Assembly (NCBI GenBank): GCA_037576215.1
Contig: JBANDB010000002.1
Location: 5,208,001 to 5,272,000 of the forward strand
DNA length: 64,000 nucleotides
DNA from: Armillaria gallica
Taxonomy: Eukaryota; Basidiomycota; Agaricomycetes; Agaricales; Physalacriaceae
Reading direction: 5' to 3'
Shown here: positions 1 to 10,081 of the stretch, one piece after another
Layout of the letters: each line of letters begins with the position of its first letter
Numbering within the stretch: the first letter of the stretch is position 1
Translations under genes and position numbers: made by a program
Notes under the pieces: generated by a model
Database searches by the model: none
Told to the model about the DNA's origin: nothing
The model's input: only the letters and a program-made list of their open reading frames with translations

Positions 1-522
1 GATCCCGCTGTTCGACGACATGGAGAGGCGCATCAACGAACACCTCAACAAAAGGAAGCGATGCCTTTTGGTGTATCTCCCTAGCGAAGGCCCGGTCTAC
101 ACGGTATGGCGAGATGAATGCTGTGATAGCGATAGAAGCAGAGTCTGCGAATAGCTTGGAAACCTATCCGGGCATGAGGATGATGAAGTGATTGGACATG
201 GCAACGACAGCGCACCTCGCTTATCCGACGGATATTCTCGTTCCTCGACTTTTCGTCGAACCCCAGATCTTTATTCAAGCCAAATCGGACATTATCGCCG
301 TCGAGGCGGTAGGAGATTTTGTGTAGGTGGAGGAGATGCTGTTCCAATGCGCACGCGATGGTTGACTAGCGGGCCTCTGTTTGCGCGGATAACCAGTGTG
401 GTTGTATAACGCACCTTCCCACTAGCACTCAGCCCCGTCAGCCAAATCGTGACGCCCTTCTGGCCGAGCAGGGTCGTTCGTTCTTCCGGAGAGACAGAGC
501 CTTCTCTGAGGGATATAGTCAC
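1..522 (-). CDS. Adenylyl-sulfate (APS) kinase, partial at the window edge
   Basis: APS kinase phosphorylates adenylyl sulfate to PAPS in cytosolic sulfate assimilation (the MET14 role). Three exons are visible on the minus strand: 415-522, 216-365 and 1-163, separated by GT-AG introns of 49 bp (366-414) and 52 bp (164-215). Exon 1 carries the P-loop GLSASGK, cut by the intron directly after the Lys. Exon 2 starts with STIACALEQ and contains [17 protein letters not shown]. Exon 3 contains [17 protein letters not shown] and [14 protein letters not shown], where the window ends; about the last third of the protein is missing. The frame at 522 opens with GTG directly after an AG, so the true start codon is probably in a short upstream exon that I could not place. 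No damage is seen in the visible part. Confidence 0.9.
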
Positions 523-659
523 CTCTTAATCATGTTTGGTGACAGGGCGTACCAGGATGGAAGGTGATGTTGGTGGCCATCGCAGGAGATCAGTAAGGGA
601 GGAGGGGAAATTTTTGGCCATGGTCGGAAAGAACTTTCGTCATCTTGACGCGATCGATG

Positions 660-1020
660 AAAAATGTCCCGAACGGGTCTCCGAGAAAGAAATTTCATTT
701 TTGACAAAATCCGGCAATCAAAAATGTTCTTTCAAAAAATCCCGAAATGGTAGTCTCCCTTTTGCCAGCAATCCCACGATACTCGACGGCCTGCGTGACT
801 CCCGCTCTGCTCTGAAGATATGCTCTCTTGTCCCTCGAAATTTCTATCCTCGAACACGTGTCCATCCCTTCCGCCACAATCCCGACGAGATGACATCGCA
901 GACACCGAAGCTTCTTCGACGCGTCAGACCCGTTCCGGTGACCATCCAATTCGCGCGACCACAGCAGTTCCTACGAAGATTCGGGCCGAACATGATTTTA
1001 ACATTTCGGTTGAAGATTTT
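660..1020 (+). pseudogene. Decayed F-box N-terminal fragment upstream of F-box gene A
   Basis: Translation around 790-900 gives SRSALKICSLVPRNFYPRTRVHPF, matching the SPSALKACSLVSRQFYPRTRVHLF block of the intact family members, but the frame then drifts and no start, full F-box or C-terminus survives. It begins with a repeated leader (about 700-760, containing AATCCGGCAATCAAAAA and AAAAAATCCCGAAAT) shared with 4020-4070 and, inverted, with 49280-49345. It is the first of several relics that sit just upstream of, or between, intact copies. Confidence 0.6.
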
Positions 1021-1078
1021 GCTTCTATTTACCTGAGCTGTATATGCGGAGATTCAATCCAGTTTTCCTTCTGACGCT
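1010..1078 (+). promoter_or_regulatory. Conserved F-box family promoter block, copy A
   Basis: The stretch GCTTCTATTTACCTG followed by a TGTATATGCGGAGAT TATA-like segment recurs upstream of genes C (6190-6235), F and G (minus strand, near 31420-31440 and 60610-60640). Conservation between copies whose further upstream DNA has decayed suggests a core promoter and 5' UTR. No transcript evidence is available. Confidence 0.5.
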
Positions 1079-2364
1079 ATGGACCAGCAAGAGTTAATCG
1101 ACAAGATAATCGACTACCTGCATGACTCGCCCTCCGCGCTGAAAGCGTGCTCTCTCGTCTCTCACCAATTTTACCCCCGTACACGTGTCCATCTTTTCCG
1201 CGAAGTCAATTGCCGTAGTCCCGAGTCAGCGCGGGTCTTTGACATCGCGCGCGACTCACCCGGCCTGCTCCAGTGCATCATGCACGTCCTGTTCCGATGC
1301 CTCGATTTTTTCTTACCCGAGCACCAAACAGCCACCGTTGATTTCCTACATTCCCTCTCATTCCCGGTGACACTATACATGTGGGACGATAGCACTTGGT
1401 ACAACGATCGTTCGAAGGAACAATGCGGATGGTTGTATGTTTTACCTGCCTTTGTCTCCTCGGCTCCCTATCTCGCCATCTCCAGACTCGAGCTCACCAG
1501 TCCCCAATGGCACACCTTCTCAGAGTTCCACCATATTGTTCTCTCCCTTCCCAATGTGACGGAGTTGCACATCGCGGGCGTGAAAGGATGGAGCATCAAC
1601 AAGCCTGACACGCCAGCGCCTCCTGCTCCTCGCATCAAGAAGATAGGTGTTGACGTCTGCGGGGACGCGGTCGCGTTCTGGGAAGGCTTGCAATCATATC
1701 GGTCTGTGTATCTGGATAACCTGGAAGAATTCCATGTGAATAACCTTTCCCCGGTTGAACTTTGGGTGGTTTTCCAGACTGCCAATGTGGCATCAAATGA
1801 TCTAAAAGTCCTCGAGATTCGACTTGGTGATCATCAACGTAAATACCGTCTCTCATATTCCATTTGACTTATACTCACCGGTCACATCGAATAGCCTGGG
1901 ACTTCGCGAGATTCTCGCCCTATGTCTCTCCTCTTCACTTGAATCCTACCGCCGATCTACGACTCGACGTTGAGCTGAATGACGACATGCTGCCGTTCAT
2001 CAACTGGTGGGTCGAGTGCTTCAAAGTAATAGACCAGGAGTCTACCGTCATGGAGCGATTGACCATCAGGTTGTATGGCGGGGAACCTCCTGTCACTATG
2101 GGACAACTCGAGCCGCTAAAGAATGCATTCGAGGAGCTGAGCAACCTTCTGTCAAGGCTCTTCCGGAACGTGGATCTCGTATTAGATTTCAAGGATTACG
2201 ACGCACATCCGAGTCTGTGGACCGATTGTTTGAGAGGCGCCATCGTAGATGCGTGCATTGAGAAAGCAAACTTGAGGGCTTTTGATATGAGTCTGACGGA
2301 GGACACATATCATGTGCCTGTGTTCCCATTCCCGGTTGGCACCTTTGAAATTAGCCCTTGGTAA
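1079..2364 (+). CDS. F-box family protein, copy A
   Basis: Predicted substrate receptor of an SCF-type ubiquitin ligase, by analogy with F-box proteins; the substrate is unknown. The model has exon 1 at 1079-1838, a 56 bp intron at 1839-1894 (donor GTAAAT, acceptor ATAG) and exon 2 at 1895-2364, giving 409 residues. Residues 1-45 form the F-box-like helix region (QELIDKIIDYL, SPSALKACSLVSHQFYPRTR). The rest is a leucine-rich, LRR-like body with the family signatures LPAFVSSAPYLAISRLEL, EFHHIVLSLPNVTELHI and RSVYLDNLEEFHV, then FINWWVECFK and MERLTIRL in exon 2. The start ATG fits the position of MYPQEL in the paralogues. Exon 2 is exactly 470 nt, as in copies C, F and G, which supports the model. 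The stop lies in TGGTAAGTAG, so a further 3' splice is possible. Confidence 0.85.
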
Positions 2365-2700
2365 GTAGTCTACTTCCATCATTATAAGAACTCGAGAACT
2401 TAATATCGTTTTTAGAATAGCAGAAAGAGTTCAAGTTCAAGCCTCGGATGTCTGTAGGTTCATACCCAAGATTTGACGGGAAGTTGAGCTTTAGATAAAA
2501 GGTTTTTAGCCACATGAATCCATGGTCATAAAGAACTTTCAGCTCACAGCTCTTTCCGCGGGAGGGAACCCAGAGGTCCACGAATCCCCTAAATTCGAGA
2601 CTCGAGGGTGGGTGGACAGGGTGCGAATAAAGCGCTAGCCTCAAATGTCTTTCGAAAATTGATTCCGTTGAATTCTCGCCTTCAAGAAATTCAAGCACCA
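2365..2700 (+). repeat. 3' flank of copy A, duplicated after copy C
   Basis: This non-coding stretch matches 7556-7870 almost throughout (for example AAGTAGTCT, AAGCCTCGGA, GTCTGTAGG, AATCCATGGTC, TTTGAGACTCGAGGG in one or both copies). Genes A and C therefore belong to one duplicated unit with an offset near 5.19 kb that includes downstream sequence. I see no gene in it. Confidence 0.75.
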
Positions 2701-2850
2701 CACTGGAGATCGGACGCGAAAAACAATCTCCACAAAGTGTACAAGAAAATGGAAGCCCTGTCCTCTCGTAATTCCTCTATCCCGCTCGCTCAACAGGCAG
2801 TCTGTCGCATCAATATATATTTTTTCTTTATCTCCGCGCGACAGAGACAG

Positions 2851-2856
2851 TATAAA
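2851..2856 (+). promoter_or_regulatory. TATA box of the hydrophobin gene
   Basis: TATAAA lies 54 bp upstream of the chosen hydrophobin start at 2905, a normal spacing for a highly expressed fungal gene. Confidence 0.55.
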
Positions 2857-2904
2857 GGATGCAACATGTTGAGGATTATATCTTCAACTCGCAGCTTCCC
2901 AACA

Positions 2905-3434
2905 ATGTTTGCTCGTATCTCTGCTTTCTCTCTTGCCATTCTGGCTTCGCCTCTTCTCGTGGCCAGCAGCGCAGTTCCAAAAGCAGGGACCAACACGACC
3001 GTCACCGGCGGCGAGTGTAACACCGGTTTAGCGCAATGCTGCAAGTCTGTTCAGGACGTGAGCTAACTCTTGATTTCTTTCCTTTTCTCAAGGAATACCA
3101 CTCATTGTTGCGCACTCACAGCCAAAATCTGACGCCGTCCAGAATGCCCTGGGTCTTTTGGGAATCCCCATCGGCGATATCACCGCCAATGTGTAAGTTG
3201 AAGATACTAATTTGCATACATCGTTGCTAATTGGCTCTATAGTGGTCTCACTTGTGATCCCATCACCGTCATCGGTCTGGGTACAACGTCGTGCGCCAAC
3301 CAGCCCGTTTGCTGCGAGAAGAACAACTTTGTGAGTAGTTGGCTGTGCGACGAGAAACTCAACTCACTATGAATTCTTCTTTGTAGAATGGCGTGGTCGC
3401 TCTGGGCTGCACTCCCCTTAACATAGTGGCTTGA
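2905..3434 (+). CDS. Class I hydrophobin
   Basis: Small secreted amphipathic protein that coats hyphae and fruiting structures. Four exons (2905-3057, 3143-3192, 3243-3330, 3387-3434) with introns of 85, 50 and 56 bp give 112 residues. A signal peptide ([20 protein letters not shown]) is followed by eight cysteines in the hydrophobin order: C-x6-CC, 25 residues, C, 12 residues, C-x5-CC, 12 residues, C. Spacing and the hydrophobic [13 protein letters not shown] segment fit class I. An ATG at 2866 is in frame and would add 13 residues, but the 2905 start places the signal peptide at the N-terminus. The gene sits alone inside the F-box array; neighbours suggest no shared function. Confidence 0.93.
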
Positions 3435-3984
3435 TTTGTTTGATTTCGCTATAATGATTATTGAGATTTGAAAAATCGATGTTTTTGCGTACTCACCGTC
3501 TCCAGTACTACTGGATTGGAGACACGTTATGGCGGCTAGTGGGTAACCATAGATGAGGCAGGTACGCGCCGTCTGAAGCACCAAGCATGTCAGTCTATCG
3601 AAGTAATGGTTTGACTTTCCGACACGGAGGTCTACAATCGACGAGGCTGAGTCAGACCAAAGTCGGACGAGCGCTTGAGCATGGGGCAAGTGTTGCATAT
3701 CAAAACATAATGTACATAGCCGGTCATTTGCTGCCCTCCAATTTCTTGACTCTCCGATGAAAGCATGGTTACGGGATGATCGCAATATTCTCTAGGTCGT
3801 CCATGCGGGCCTTACATAGGCATGGTCCGCCAACTCGAGTGTCAGTGTGTTCCAGTGATATATAGGCAACGAGGTCATTCAAACGACAAAAGCTCCATAT
3901 TAGGCTGTCCTCGGGTATGTATATTGGAGTAAGGAATATGGAGCCCTGGCTTGAAAGGACTGGATAGTACTTGAAGTTGACGCA
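3435..3984. other. Intergenic, no gene seen
   Basis: Between the hydrophobin and the next F-box relic I find no convincing coding sequence. The long minus-strand frame that crosses 3237-3785 runs antisense to hydrophobin exons and looks accidental. Confidence 0.6.
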
Positions 3985-4350
3985 AAAATGTCCCGATCGG
4001 ATTTCCGAAAAAAAAAAACGTTTTCAAAATCCGGCAATCAAAAACTCACTTTCAAAAAATCCCGAAATAGCTGTCTCCCTTTTTGCCACCATCTTCACAG
4101 CTCGCGCTCTGCTCTGAAAGCATGCTCCTTCATCGATCATCTCTCAAAAAATTTATCCCCGACGTCTCCGTCTCTTCCACCATAATCTTGAAGTCTCCCT
4201 GATCCTGCACCCGAGCTTCTCAGACGCGCCGATTTCTGGTGCCTCAACTTTTCCCACCACCATGACCATCCAATTTCTGCATTCTCTCGCAACGACAGCC
4301 GTTTCTACGAATGGAGCAGTGTCTTGCTGACGTTTGTGAACCACACATCA
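3985..4350 (+). pseudogene. Decayed F-box fragment with repeated leader
   Basis: It starts with AAAATGTCCCGATCGG and the repeated leader AATCCGGCAATCAAAAA, then encodes a broken SRSALKACS block near 4098-4125 and the Leu/Pro-rich continuation. The same arrangement is found inverted at 48990-49380, including the stretch around TTTCTACGAAT, so both are copies of one decayed unit. No open frame spans it. Confidence 0.6.
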
Positions 4351-4538
4351 CGCTGTAACCGAGAGTCACTGCTATCAGAGTAAGCATTGCTTGCGTTTTG
4401 TTCATTTCTAACTCACCCATTCGCATATACAGCCACAGCCGAGTCGGTCCGGAACGTGGATCCAGCTGAGGGATTTCCTGGCCCGATCCAAAGGGGCCAC
4501 TGCAAGACAGTTTCAGAATCGTCTTATCCCCTACTACC

Positions 4539-5759
4539 ATAATCCCACAAGAGCTGGTCGACAGAATACTTGACCACCTGTACAAATCGCCCTCAGCACT
4601 CAAAGCATGCTCCCAAGTCTCTCGAGCCTTCTACCCCCGAACACGTGTCCATCTTTTCCGCTGTGTCAATTGCCATGATCCCGACGATCCCCGTCTCTTC
4701 AAAATGGCACGCGAGTCACCCGAGCTGCTTCAGCACATCAAGCGTGTCGAGTTCCAGTGCCTCGACTATTTCTTATCCAATTACGAGATATCCACAATCG
4801 AGTTCATGCGCTCCCTCTTGTCCTCAGCGACACTATCCCTCTGGGACGAGGGTCGTCGGAACGATGAAGTAGAGAAAGAATGCCGATGGGTCGATATGTT
4901 GCCCACGTTTGTATCCTCGGCTCCGTATCTTGCCATCACCAGGCTCGAGCTCCTCTGTCCCCGATTACACAATTTCTTAGAGCTCCACACCGTCGTCTTG
5001 TCTCTTCCGAATGTGACAGAATTGTCCATAGACGTCTTCACCATGTCCCATTTGGACGATGCTCTCACCCCTATCCACCCAAACATGCTTCCCGTTCCTC
5101 GTATTAAAAAGATGCGCATCTATGCCTTGTGCTTCCCCATCTCCGAATTCTGGGATGGTTTGTCTTCTCCCAAATACCGGTCGGTGTACCTCGATCACCT
5201 GGAAGAGTTATATGTTTTACAGCCTGCTCCATCTGAACTTTCTCTGGTCAACAACATCATCAGTTTCACCTCCAAGAGTTTAAAGGTCCTACACATAGAG
5301 TGTCAACAATGTCACTTGCGCCTGCCTCGCTCGTCAGATATCGCAACCGGTGGTCACGGTCTCCCGCCTGATACGTTTCCTCTTCACTTGAACACTGTCA
5401 CTGACCTACGGCTCGGTGTAATATTGGACAAACACGCACTGTCGTTCATCGATTGGTGGATAAAGTCCTTCAAGGCAATGTCTCCCCTCATATTAGAGAG
5501 ACTGACCATTGGGCTAGGAGGCCCCTTCTATGATGTCTTGAACGAGCCCGAGCGGCTGAAGAAGACGTTCGAGGAACTAAGCGACGTCCTCTCCAAGCTG
5601 GTTCGGAATGTGGATATCGTGTTTCAGCTGCACTGTCCTTTTAGAGATGTCATTATGGAGGCGCTAAAGGAGAAGGAAAGCTTGAGAGTCTTTGATCTGG
5701 TGGAGAATACACGTGAGGCTCCTGCATTTCCTGTGTTTCCTCTTCCCACTGGCAGCTAG
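4539..5759 (+). CDS. F-box family protein, copy B (start codon apparently lost)
   Basis: Open frame from the family start position to the stop, about 406 codons, with QELVDRILDHLYKSPSALK, FYPRTRVHLFRCVNCHD, FVSSAPYLAITRLELL, LSLPNVTELSI and the C-terminal FIDWWIKSFK and ERLTIGL signatures. At the position of the family ATG the sequence reads ACC ATA ATC CCA CAA GAG, and I see no in-frame ATG upstream before a TGA. The first in-frame ATG is at 4704 (MARESPELLQ); starting there would give 351 residues without the F-box. The single intron of the paralogues is also missing: the frame reads through LPRSSDIATGGHGLPPD. Either a non-AUG or spliced start is used, or this copy is losing F-box function. 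Confidence 0.65.
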   Translation: MIPQELVDRILDHLYKSPSALKACSQVSRAFYPRTRVHLFRCVNCHDPDDPRLFKMARESPELLQHIKRVEFQCLDYFLSNYEISTIEFMRSLLSSATLSLWDEGRRNDEVEKECRWVDMLPTFVSSAPYLAITRLELLCPRLHNFLELHTVVLSLPNVTELSIDVFTMSHLDDALTPIHPNMLPVPRIKKMRIYALCFPISEFWDGLSSPKYRSVYLDHLEELYVLQPAPSELSLVNNIISFTSKSLKVLHIECQQCHLRLPRSSDIATGGHGLPPDTFPLHLNTVTDLRLGVILDKHALSFIDWWIKSFKAMSPLILERLTIGLGGPFYDVLNEPERLKKTFEELSDVLSKLVRNVDIVFQLHCPFRDVIMEALKEKESLRVFDLVENTREAPAFPVFPLPTGS

Positions 5760-5867
5760 TTGTAGTTCTGGGAATTTCATTGTTCACTATGATCGGTTTG
5801 AATTCGAGAAGCTCAGGAAATTACGCACGATACAGACAGTGCCGTCCGGCATCTTTGTTTCGTTACG

Positions 5868-6137
5868 GTGTTCCCACATGAGCTCACCTTGACCACCTGC
5901 ACAATGCCCTCCTCGCTAAAAGTATGCTCACTCGAGCTCGCTTCTCGCAATCTTTACCCCCGCAGTGTCTGTCTTTTTCGCTGTGCCAATTGCCACGACC
6001 CGACGATACGACATCGAGTGGGCGCAGTTCCGGTGCCTCAATCTTTCAAGTTTCCACCACGCATTGGCCATTCAAATCCTGCATTCTCTCACGACGACGG
6101 CAATTTCTATGAAGATTCGGACCGAACATGTCGATAG
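5868..6137 (+). pseudogene. Decayed F-box fragment upstream of copy C
   Basis: The translation contains MPSSLKVCSLELASRNLYPRSVCLFRCANCHDP, recognisable as the family N-terminus, but the frame breaks soon after. It ends in ATGAAGATTCGGACCGAAC, which has a counterpart before gene A (near 977) and inverted before gene G (near 60690). The relic is thus part of the duplicated unit. Confidence 0.6.
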
Positions 6138-6177
6138 ATCAGAGATGCTCAATCAAGATGCCCCCACGGCTTGCATG

Positions 6178-6240
6178 TAGTAGAAGTAGTTTGCTTCTAT
6201 TTACCTGGGCAGCAGGTTGTATAAGCAGAGATGGCCTGTC
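6178..6240 (+). promoter_or_regulatory. Conserved F-box family promoter block, copy C
   Basis: GTAGAAGTAGTTTGCTTC followed by TATTTACCTGGGC and TTGTATAAGCAGAGATGG. It matches the blocks before A, F and G. The TATA-like GTATAAG lies about 40 bp upstream of the start at 6264. Confidence 0.55.
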
Positions 6241-6263
6241 AATCCAGGTTATCATCTGCCACC

Positions 6264-7555
6264 ATGTACCTGCAAGAGTTGATTGACGAAATACTGGACT
6301 ACCTGCATGACTCGCCCTCCGCGCTGAAAGCGTGCTCACTCGTCTCTCGCCAATTTTACCCCCGTACACGTGTCCATCTTTTCCGCGAAGTCGATTGCCG
6401 TAGTCCCGAGTCAGCGCGGGTCTTTGACATTGCGCGCAATTCACCCGACCTGCTACATTGCATCAAGCGGGTCCAATTCCGAGTCCTCGATTTTTTCTTA
6501 CCCAAGCACCTCACAGCCACCGTTGGTCTCCTGCACTCCCCCTCGTTCTCGGTGACACTATCCATCTGTGACAACCGTTATTCGAAGGAAAAATGTAAAT
6601 GGCAGCATGTTTTGCCTGCGTTCGTGTCCTCGACTCCGTATCTTGCCATCACCAGACTTGGGCTTATCAGCCCCTGGAGACGGTGTATCAGTCCCACATT
6701 CCTAGAGTTTCATCACATCGTTCTCTCCCTTCCCAATGTGACGGAGTTGCACATATCAGGCCTGACAGAATTGAGCACGAATGAGGATCCCGTCGTGCCA
6801 GCGCCTCCTGCTCCTCGCATCAGGAAGATGTATGTGGAAGTCCAGGAGCGCACCGGCACAGTCCTTCCATTCTGGGAAGACTTGTGTTTATATCCGTCTA
6901 TGTATCTGGATCACCTGGAAGAATTCAGTGTGAGAAACCTTGCCCCGGTTGAACTTTGGGCAGTTGTCCAGGCTGCCAATTTAGCATCAGATGATCTAAA
7001 AGTCCTGGACATTGAGTGTTATCAAGATCGTAAATACCGTTCCCCATATTTCATTTGACTTATGCTCACCGGTCACATCGAATAGAATGGAACTCCGCGA
7101 GATTCCCACCCTATGTCTCCCCTCTTCACTTGAATCCTCCCACCTATCTACGACTCGGTGTTTTCCTGAACAACAAAGAGCTGCCGTTCATCGACTGGTG
7201 GATCAAGTGCTTCAAAGCAGTAGAGAACGAGTCTACTGTTATGGAGCGACTGACCATCAAGTTGACAGGCTCGCACTCTCCTATCATCATGGAACAAGTC
7301 GAGCTGCTAACGAGAGCATTCGAGGAGCTGAGCAACCTTCTGCCAAAGCTCGTCCGGAACGTGGACCTCGTATTCCAGTTAGAGAAAACTCCCAATCTTC
7401 CGGGTGTGGGTAGTAATTATTATTGCAAACGCAAAATCATAGATGCGTGCTATGTGTTGAAGAAGAAGACGAACCTGAGGGTTTTTGATATGATGTATCA
7501 CACGACTGTCGTGCCCGTGTTCCCATTCCCGGCTGGCACCAAGCGTATGCATTGA
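6264..7555 (+). CDS. F-box family protein, copy C
   Basis: Two exons, 6264-7029 and 7086-7555, with a 56 bp phase-1 intron (donor GTAAAT), giving 411 residues. The N-terminus is MYLQELIDEILDYLHDSPSALKACSLVSRQFYPRTR cut into an F-box-like helix pair. The body has FVSSTPYLAITRLGL, EFHHIVLSLPNVTELHI, YLDHLEEFSV, then FIDWWIKCFK and MERLTIKL. An in-frame ATG at 6231 would add 11 residues (MACQSRLSSAT), a stretch also in frame in copy G, but ACCATG at 6264 aligns with the starts of the other copies. It is the closest relative of copy A in this window, sharing intron length and 3' flank. Confidence 0.85.
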
Positions 7556-7862
7556 AATTAGCCCTCGGTAAGTAGTCTCCTTACATTGCAAGAACTCGAG
7601 AACTCGAGCTTATGTTCAGAATAGTCGGAAGAGACAAAGTGCAAGCCTCGGACGTCTGTAGGGTCATCCCTAAGATTTAACGGCAAGTCAGGGCTTTGGA
7701 TATAAATCTGGCCACACCGAGGATGACCACAAAAATCCATGGTCGCAAAGAGTTGTCGACTCACAGCTCCTTTCTGCGAGTGGGAATCCAGCGAATTACG
7801 AATCCCCCAAATTTGAGACTCGAGGGATGGCGGACTGGGTGCTAATTGACTGCAAATGTGAA

Positions 7863-8039
7863 GATTCCAGGAAGAGGGCAATTTCGAGTCGTCTGTCGTC
7901 GAACACGTGTCCGTTGTGTGTACGTCCTTTTAGAGATGTCATCATGGACGCATGCAAGGTGCTGAAGGACACGGCGAACTTGAGGGGCTTTGGAGTGACA
8001 GAGTATACAGCTGAGGTTGTGTTTCCCATACTCGTCTAG
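7863..8039 (+). pseudogene. C-terminal F-box relic fused to an unrelated leader
   Basis: The frame from 7827 begins in the duplicated 3' flank and then reads RPFRDVIMDACKVLKDTANLRGFGVTEYTAEVVFPILV, the last 35-40 residues of the F-box family (compare PFRDVIMEALKEKESLRVFDL in copy B). The start, F-box and middle are absent, so this is a remnant of a lost copy between C and E. Confidence 0.65.
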
Positions 8040-8152
8040 AACCATGTACTGGGAATCTATGTAACCTCGCGTCAGCACTTCAAAGTCGTCACAATTTTGT
8101 GGCGCAAAAAGATGCTTAAGTGTAATAAGTAGGCTTAAGTACGGTGAGAAAT

Positions 8153-8160
8153 TATATAAG
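8153..8160 (+). promoter_or_regulatory. TATA-like element before copy E
   Basis: TATATAAG, 31 bp before the ATG at 8191. The upstream DNA (with GGCTTAAGT repeats) is unlike the promoter block of A, C, F and G, so this copy has acquired different upstream sequence. Confidence 0.4.
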
Positions 8161-8190
8161 ACAAAAACAGACATCTTCGTTTTTGCCACG

Positions 8191-9497
8191 ATGTACCCTC
8201 AAGAGTTGATTGACGAGATAATCGACTACCTATATGACTCGCCCTCCGCGCTAAAAGCGTGCTCACTTGTTTGTCGCCAATTTTACCCCCGTACACGTGT
8301 TCATCTTTTCCGCAAAGTCGATTGCTACACTCCTGATGATCCTCGATCAGCGCAGCTCTTTGACATCGTGCGCGACTCACCCGAGCTGCTCCGGTGCATC
8401 AAGCACGTCCAGTTCGAATGCCTCCATTTTTTCCTACCCAAGCACCAGACAGCCACCGTTGATTTCCTGCACTCACTCTCATCTCCGACGACACTATCCC
8501 TCTGGGACATGGACCAGGGAGAATGTGAATGGCAGCATATTCTGCCTGCGTTCGTGATCTCTGCTCCATACCTCGCCGTCACCAGACTCGCGCTCGAATT
8601 TCCTCGATGGCACACATTTTTAGAGTTCCACCTCATCGTTCTCTCCCTTCCCAATGTGACGGAGTTGCACATCATTTCATGCGTGAGCGAATTTAGTTCG
8701 AACGAGGACTCGGACCGTGTCACGCCAACGCCTCGTGCTCCTCGCCTCAAAAAGATACGTGTCGACGTCGACTGGGGCACGATCCTCAGTTTCTGGGAAG
8801 GCTTGCGTTCGTATCGGTCTGTGTACCTTGATCAGCTGGAAGAATTTCATGCTATAAACCCCTCCCCGGATGAACTTTGTGCGGTTATCCAGACTGCTAG
8901 TTTAGCATCAAAGAATCTACAAGTCCTGGAGATTGATTGTCGTCGACTTAAGTGCCCCTCATATTCTATTTGCCTATACTCAGCAGTGACACGGTACACC
9001 ATACAGTTTTTGTCCACTGCGAGAGTCTCCCGCTCAGTACCTCTCTTGATTTGAACGCCATCACTGATCTTCGACTCGGTGTTGAGCTGAGCGACGAGAC
9101 GCTACTGGTCATCCAGTGGTGGATCAGGTCCTTCAAAGCGGTACTGGAGGACTCTCCAGTCATGGAGCGACTTACCATCAAATTGAGAGGCTATCAATCT
9201 CCCGTCACCCCGGGACAACTCGAGCCACTAAAGAGAGCGTTCGAGGAGCTGAGCGACCTCCTCTCAAAGCTCGTCCGGAATGTGGATCTCGTATTCCAGG
9301 TAAAGAATTACGATACTTATCTGGGTCTGTGTACGAATTGTTTGAGAGTGGCCATCGTAGATGCATGCAAGGTGCTGAAGGAGGAGGTGAAGTTGAGGGT
9401 TTTTGAAATGACGAAGAATACATATGACGTGCCTGTGTCGCCATTTCCGACTAGCACCAAGCGTATTTTTGAAATTAGCCCTCAAATTCAAAGCTGA
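8191..9497 (+). CDS. F-box family protein, copy E
   Basis: Exon 1 (8191-8941) and exon 2 (9007-9497) give 413 residues, with MYPQELIDEIIDYLYD, SPSALKACSLVCRQFYPR, FVISAPYLAVTRLAL, LSLPNVTELHI, YLDQLEEFHA, then LVIQWWIRSFK and MERLTIKL. The intron is 65 bp and needs the donor GTCGAC, because the expected donor position (GTATGT in the paired copy G) reads TTAAGT; reading through instead hits a stop at 9052. The acceptor ATACAG is conserved with G. Exon 2 extends 21 nt beyond the usual 470 because the family stop has changed. The gene and its 3' flank (to about 9590) are the inverted counterpart of G. Confidence 0.78.
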
Positions 9498-9756
9498 TCG
9501 ATGCGCCCTTTTATTGATGCTCGCGTTGCCACTAACTTGATTCCAAAGTACGTCCTGCTATTCCCTAGCATTCATTGATGGGGATCTTCGGCTAGTTCCG
9601 TTACTTCGCCACGCGCTGTTTTGTTTAGACGAACAAAGTACCGCACCGCACCAGAAAACGCGGTCTATTGGAAGTATGCGACTATTGGGGGTGCCTCATC
9701 TTCAAATACTTCTCCGCTTTCCTTTAGGCATGTGACCCACTGTCCCGGACCGTGCA

Positions 9757-10081
9757 CAGGGTGCGCGGGCGTATCATGGAAGGGATAATCGCGGCTCACC
9801 CGCCGGTGATACCTAGAAACATCGCTGGGCCATTTCTCTTCAAGACGTCCGAGGAGCCGAAATACACCACCTGCATTGTTGGGATGCTTGTCGCTAATAT
9901 CGTCGAGGTCTTTGTTATCTTGGCGTTGAGAACCCTTTTCTTGACGTCGAATAAGCGGAGAGACAGAAAGACGACCGAGGAAGGAGTCAAGTATGATGAG
10001 CGCACGGCGATGGTGGATGATATAACAGATTTTGAGAATCCTGCATTTAGATATGTGGCTGTAGGTTCTTTACTTTTCTGA
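9757..10081 (+). pseudogene. C-terminal remnant of an MFS transporter
   Basis: From about 9834 it encodes NIAGPFLFKTSEEPKYTT, then ANIVEVFVILALRTLFLTSNKR and a soluble tail, the last part of a Dal5/anion:cation-symporter-type MFS protein. It is close to the C-terminus of the full gene at 56199-58493, but everything upstream of the penultimate exon is missing. The junction lies near 9750. Homology with the right copy continues downstream to the hAT-type insertion at 10322. Confidence 0.8.

Noticed and set aside
3237..3785. 182-codon minus-strand frame over the hydrophobin
   Set aside because: It runs antisense to hydrophobin exons 3 and 4 and their introns, has no family features, and the eight-cysteine gene on the plus strand explains the region.
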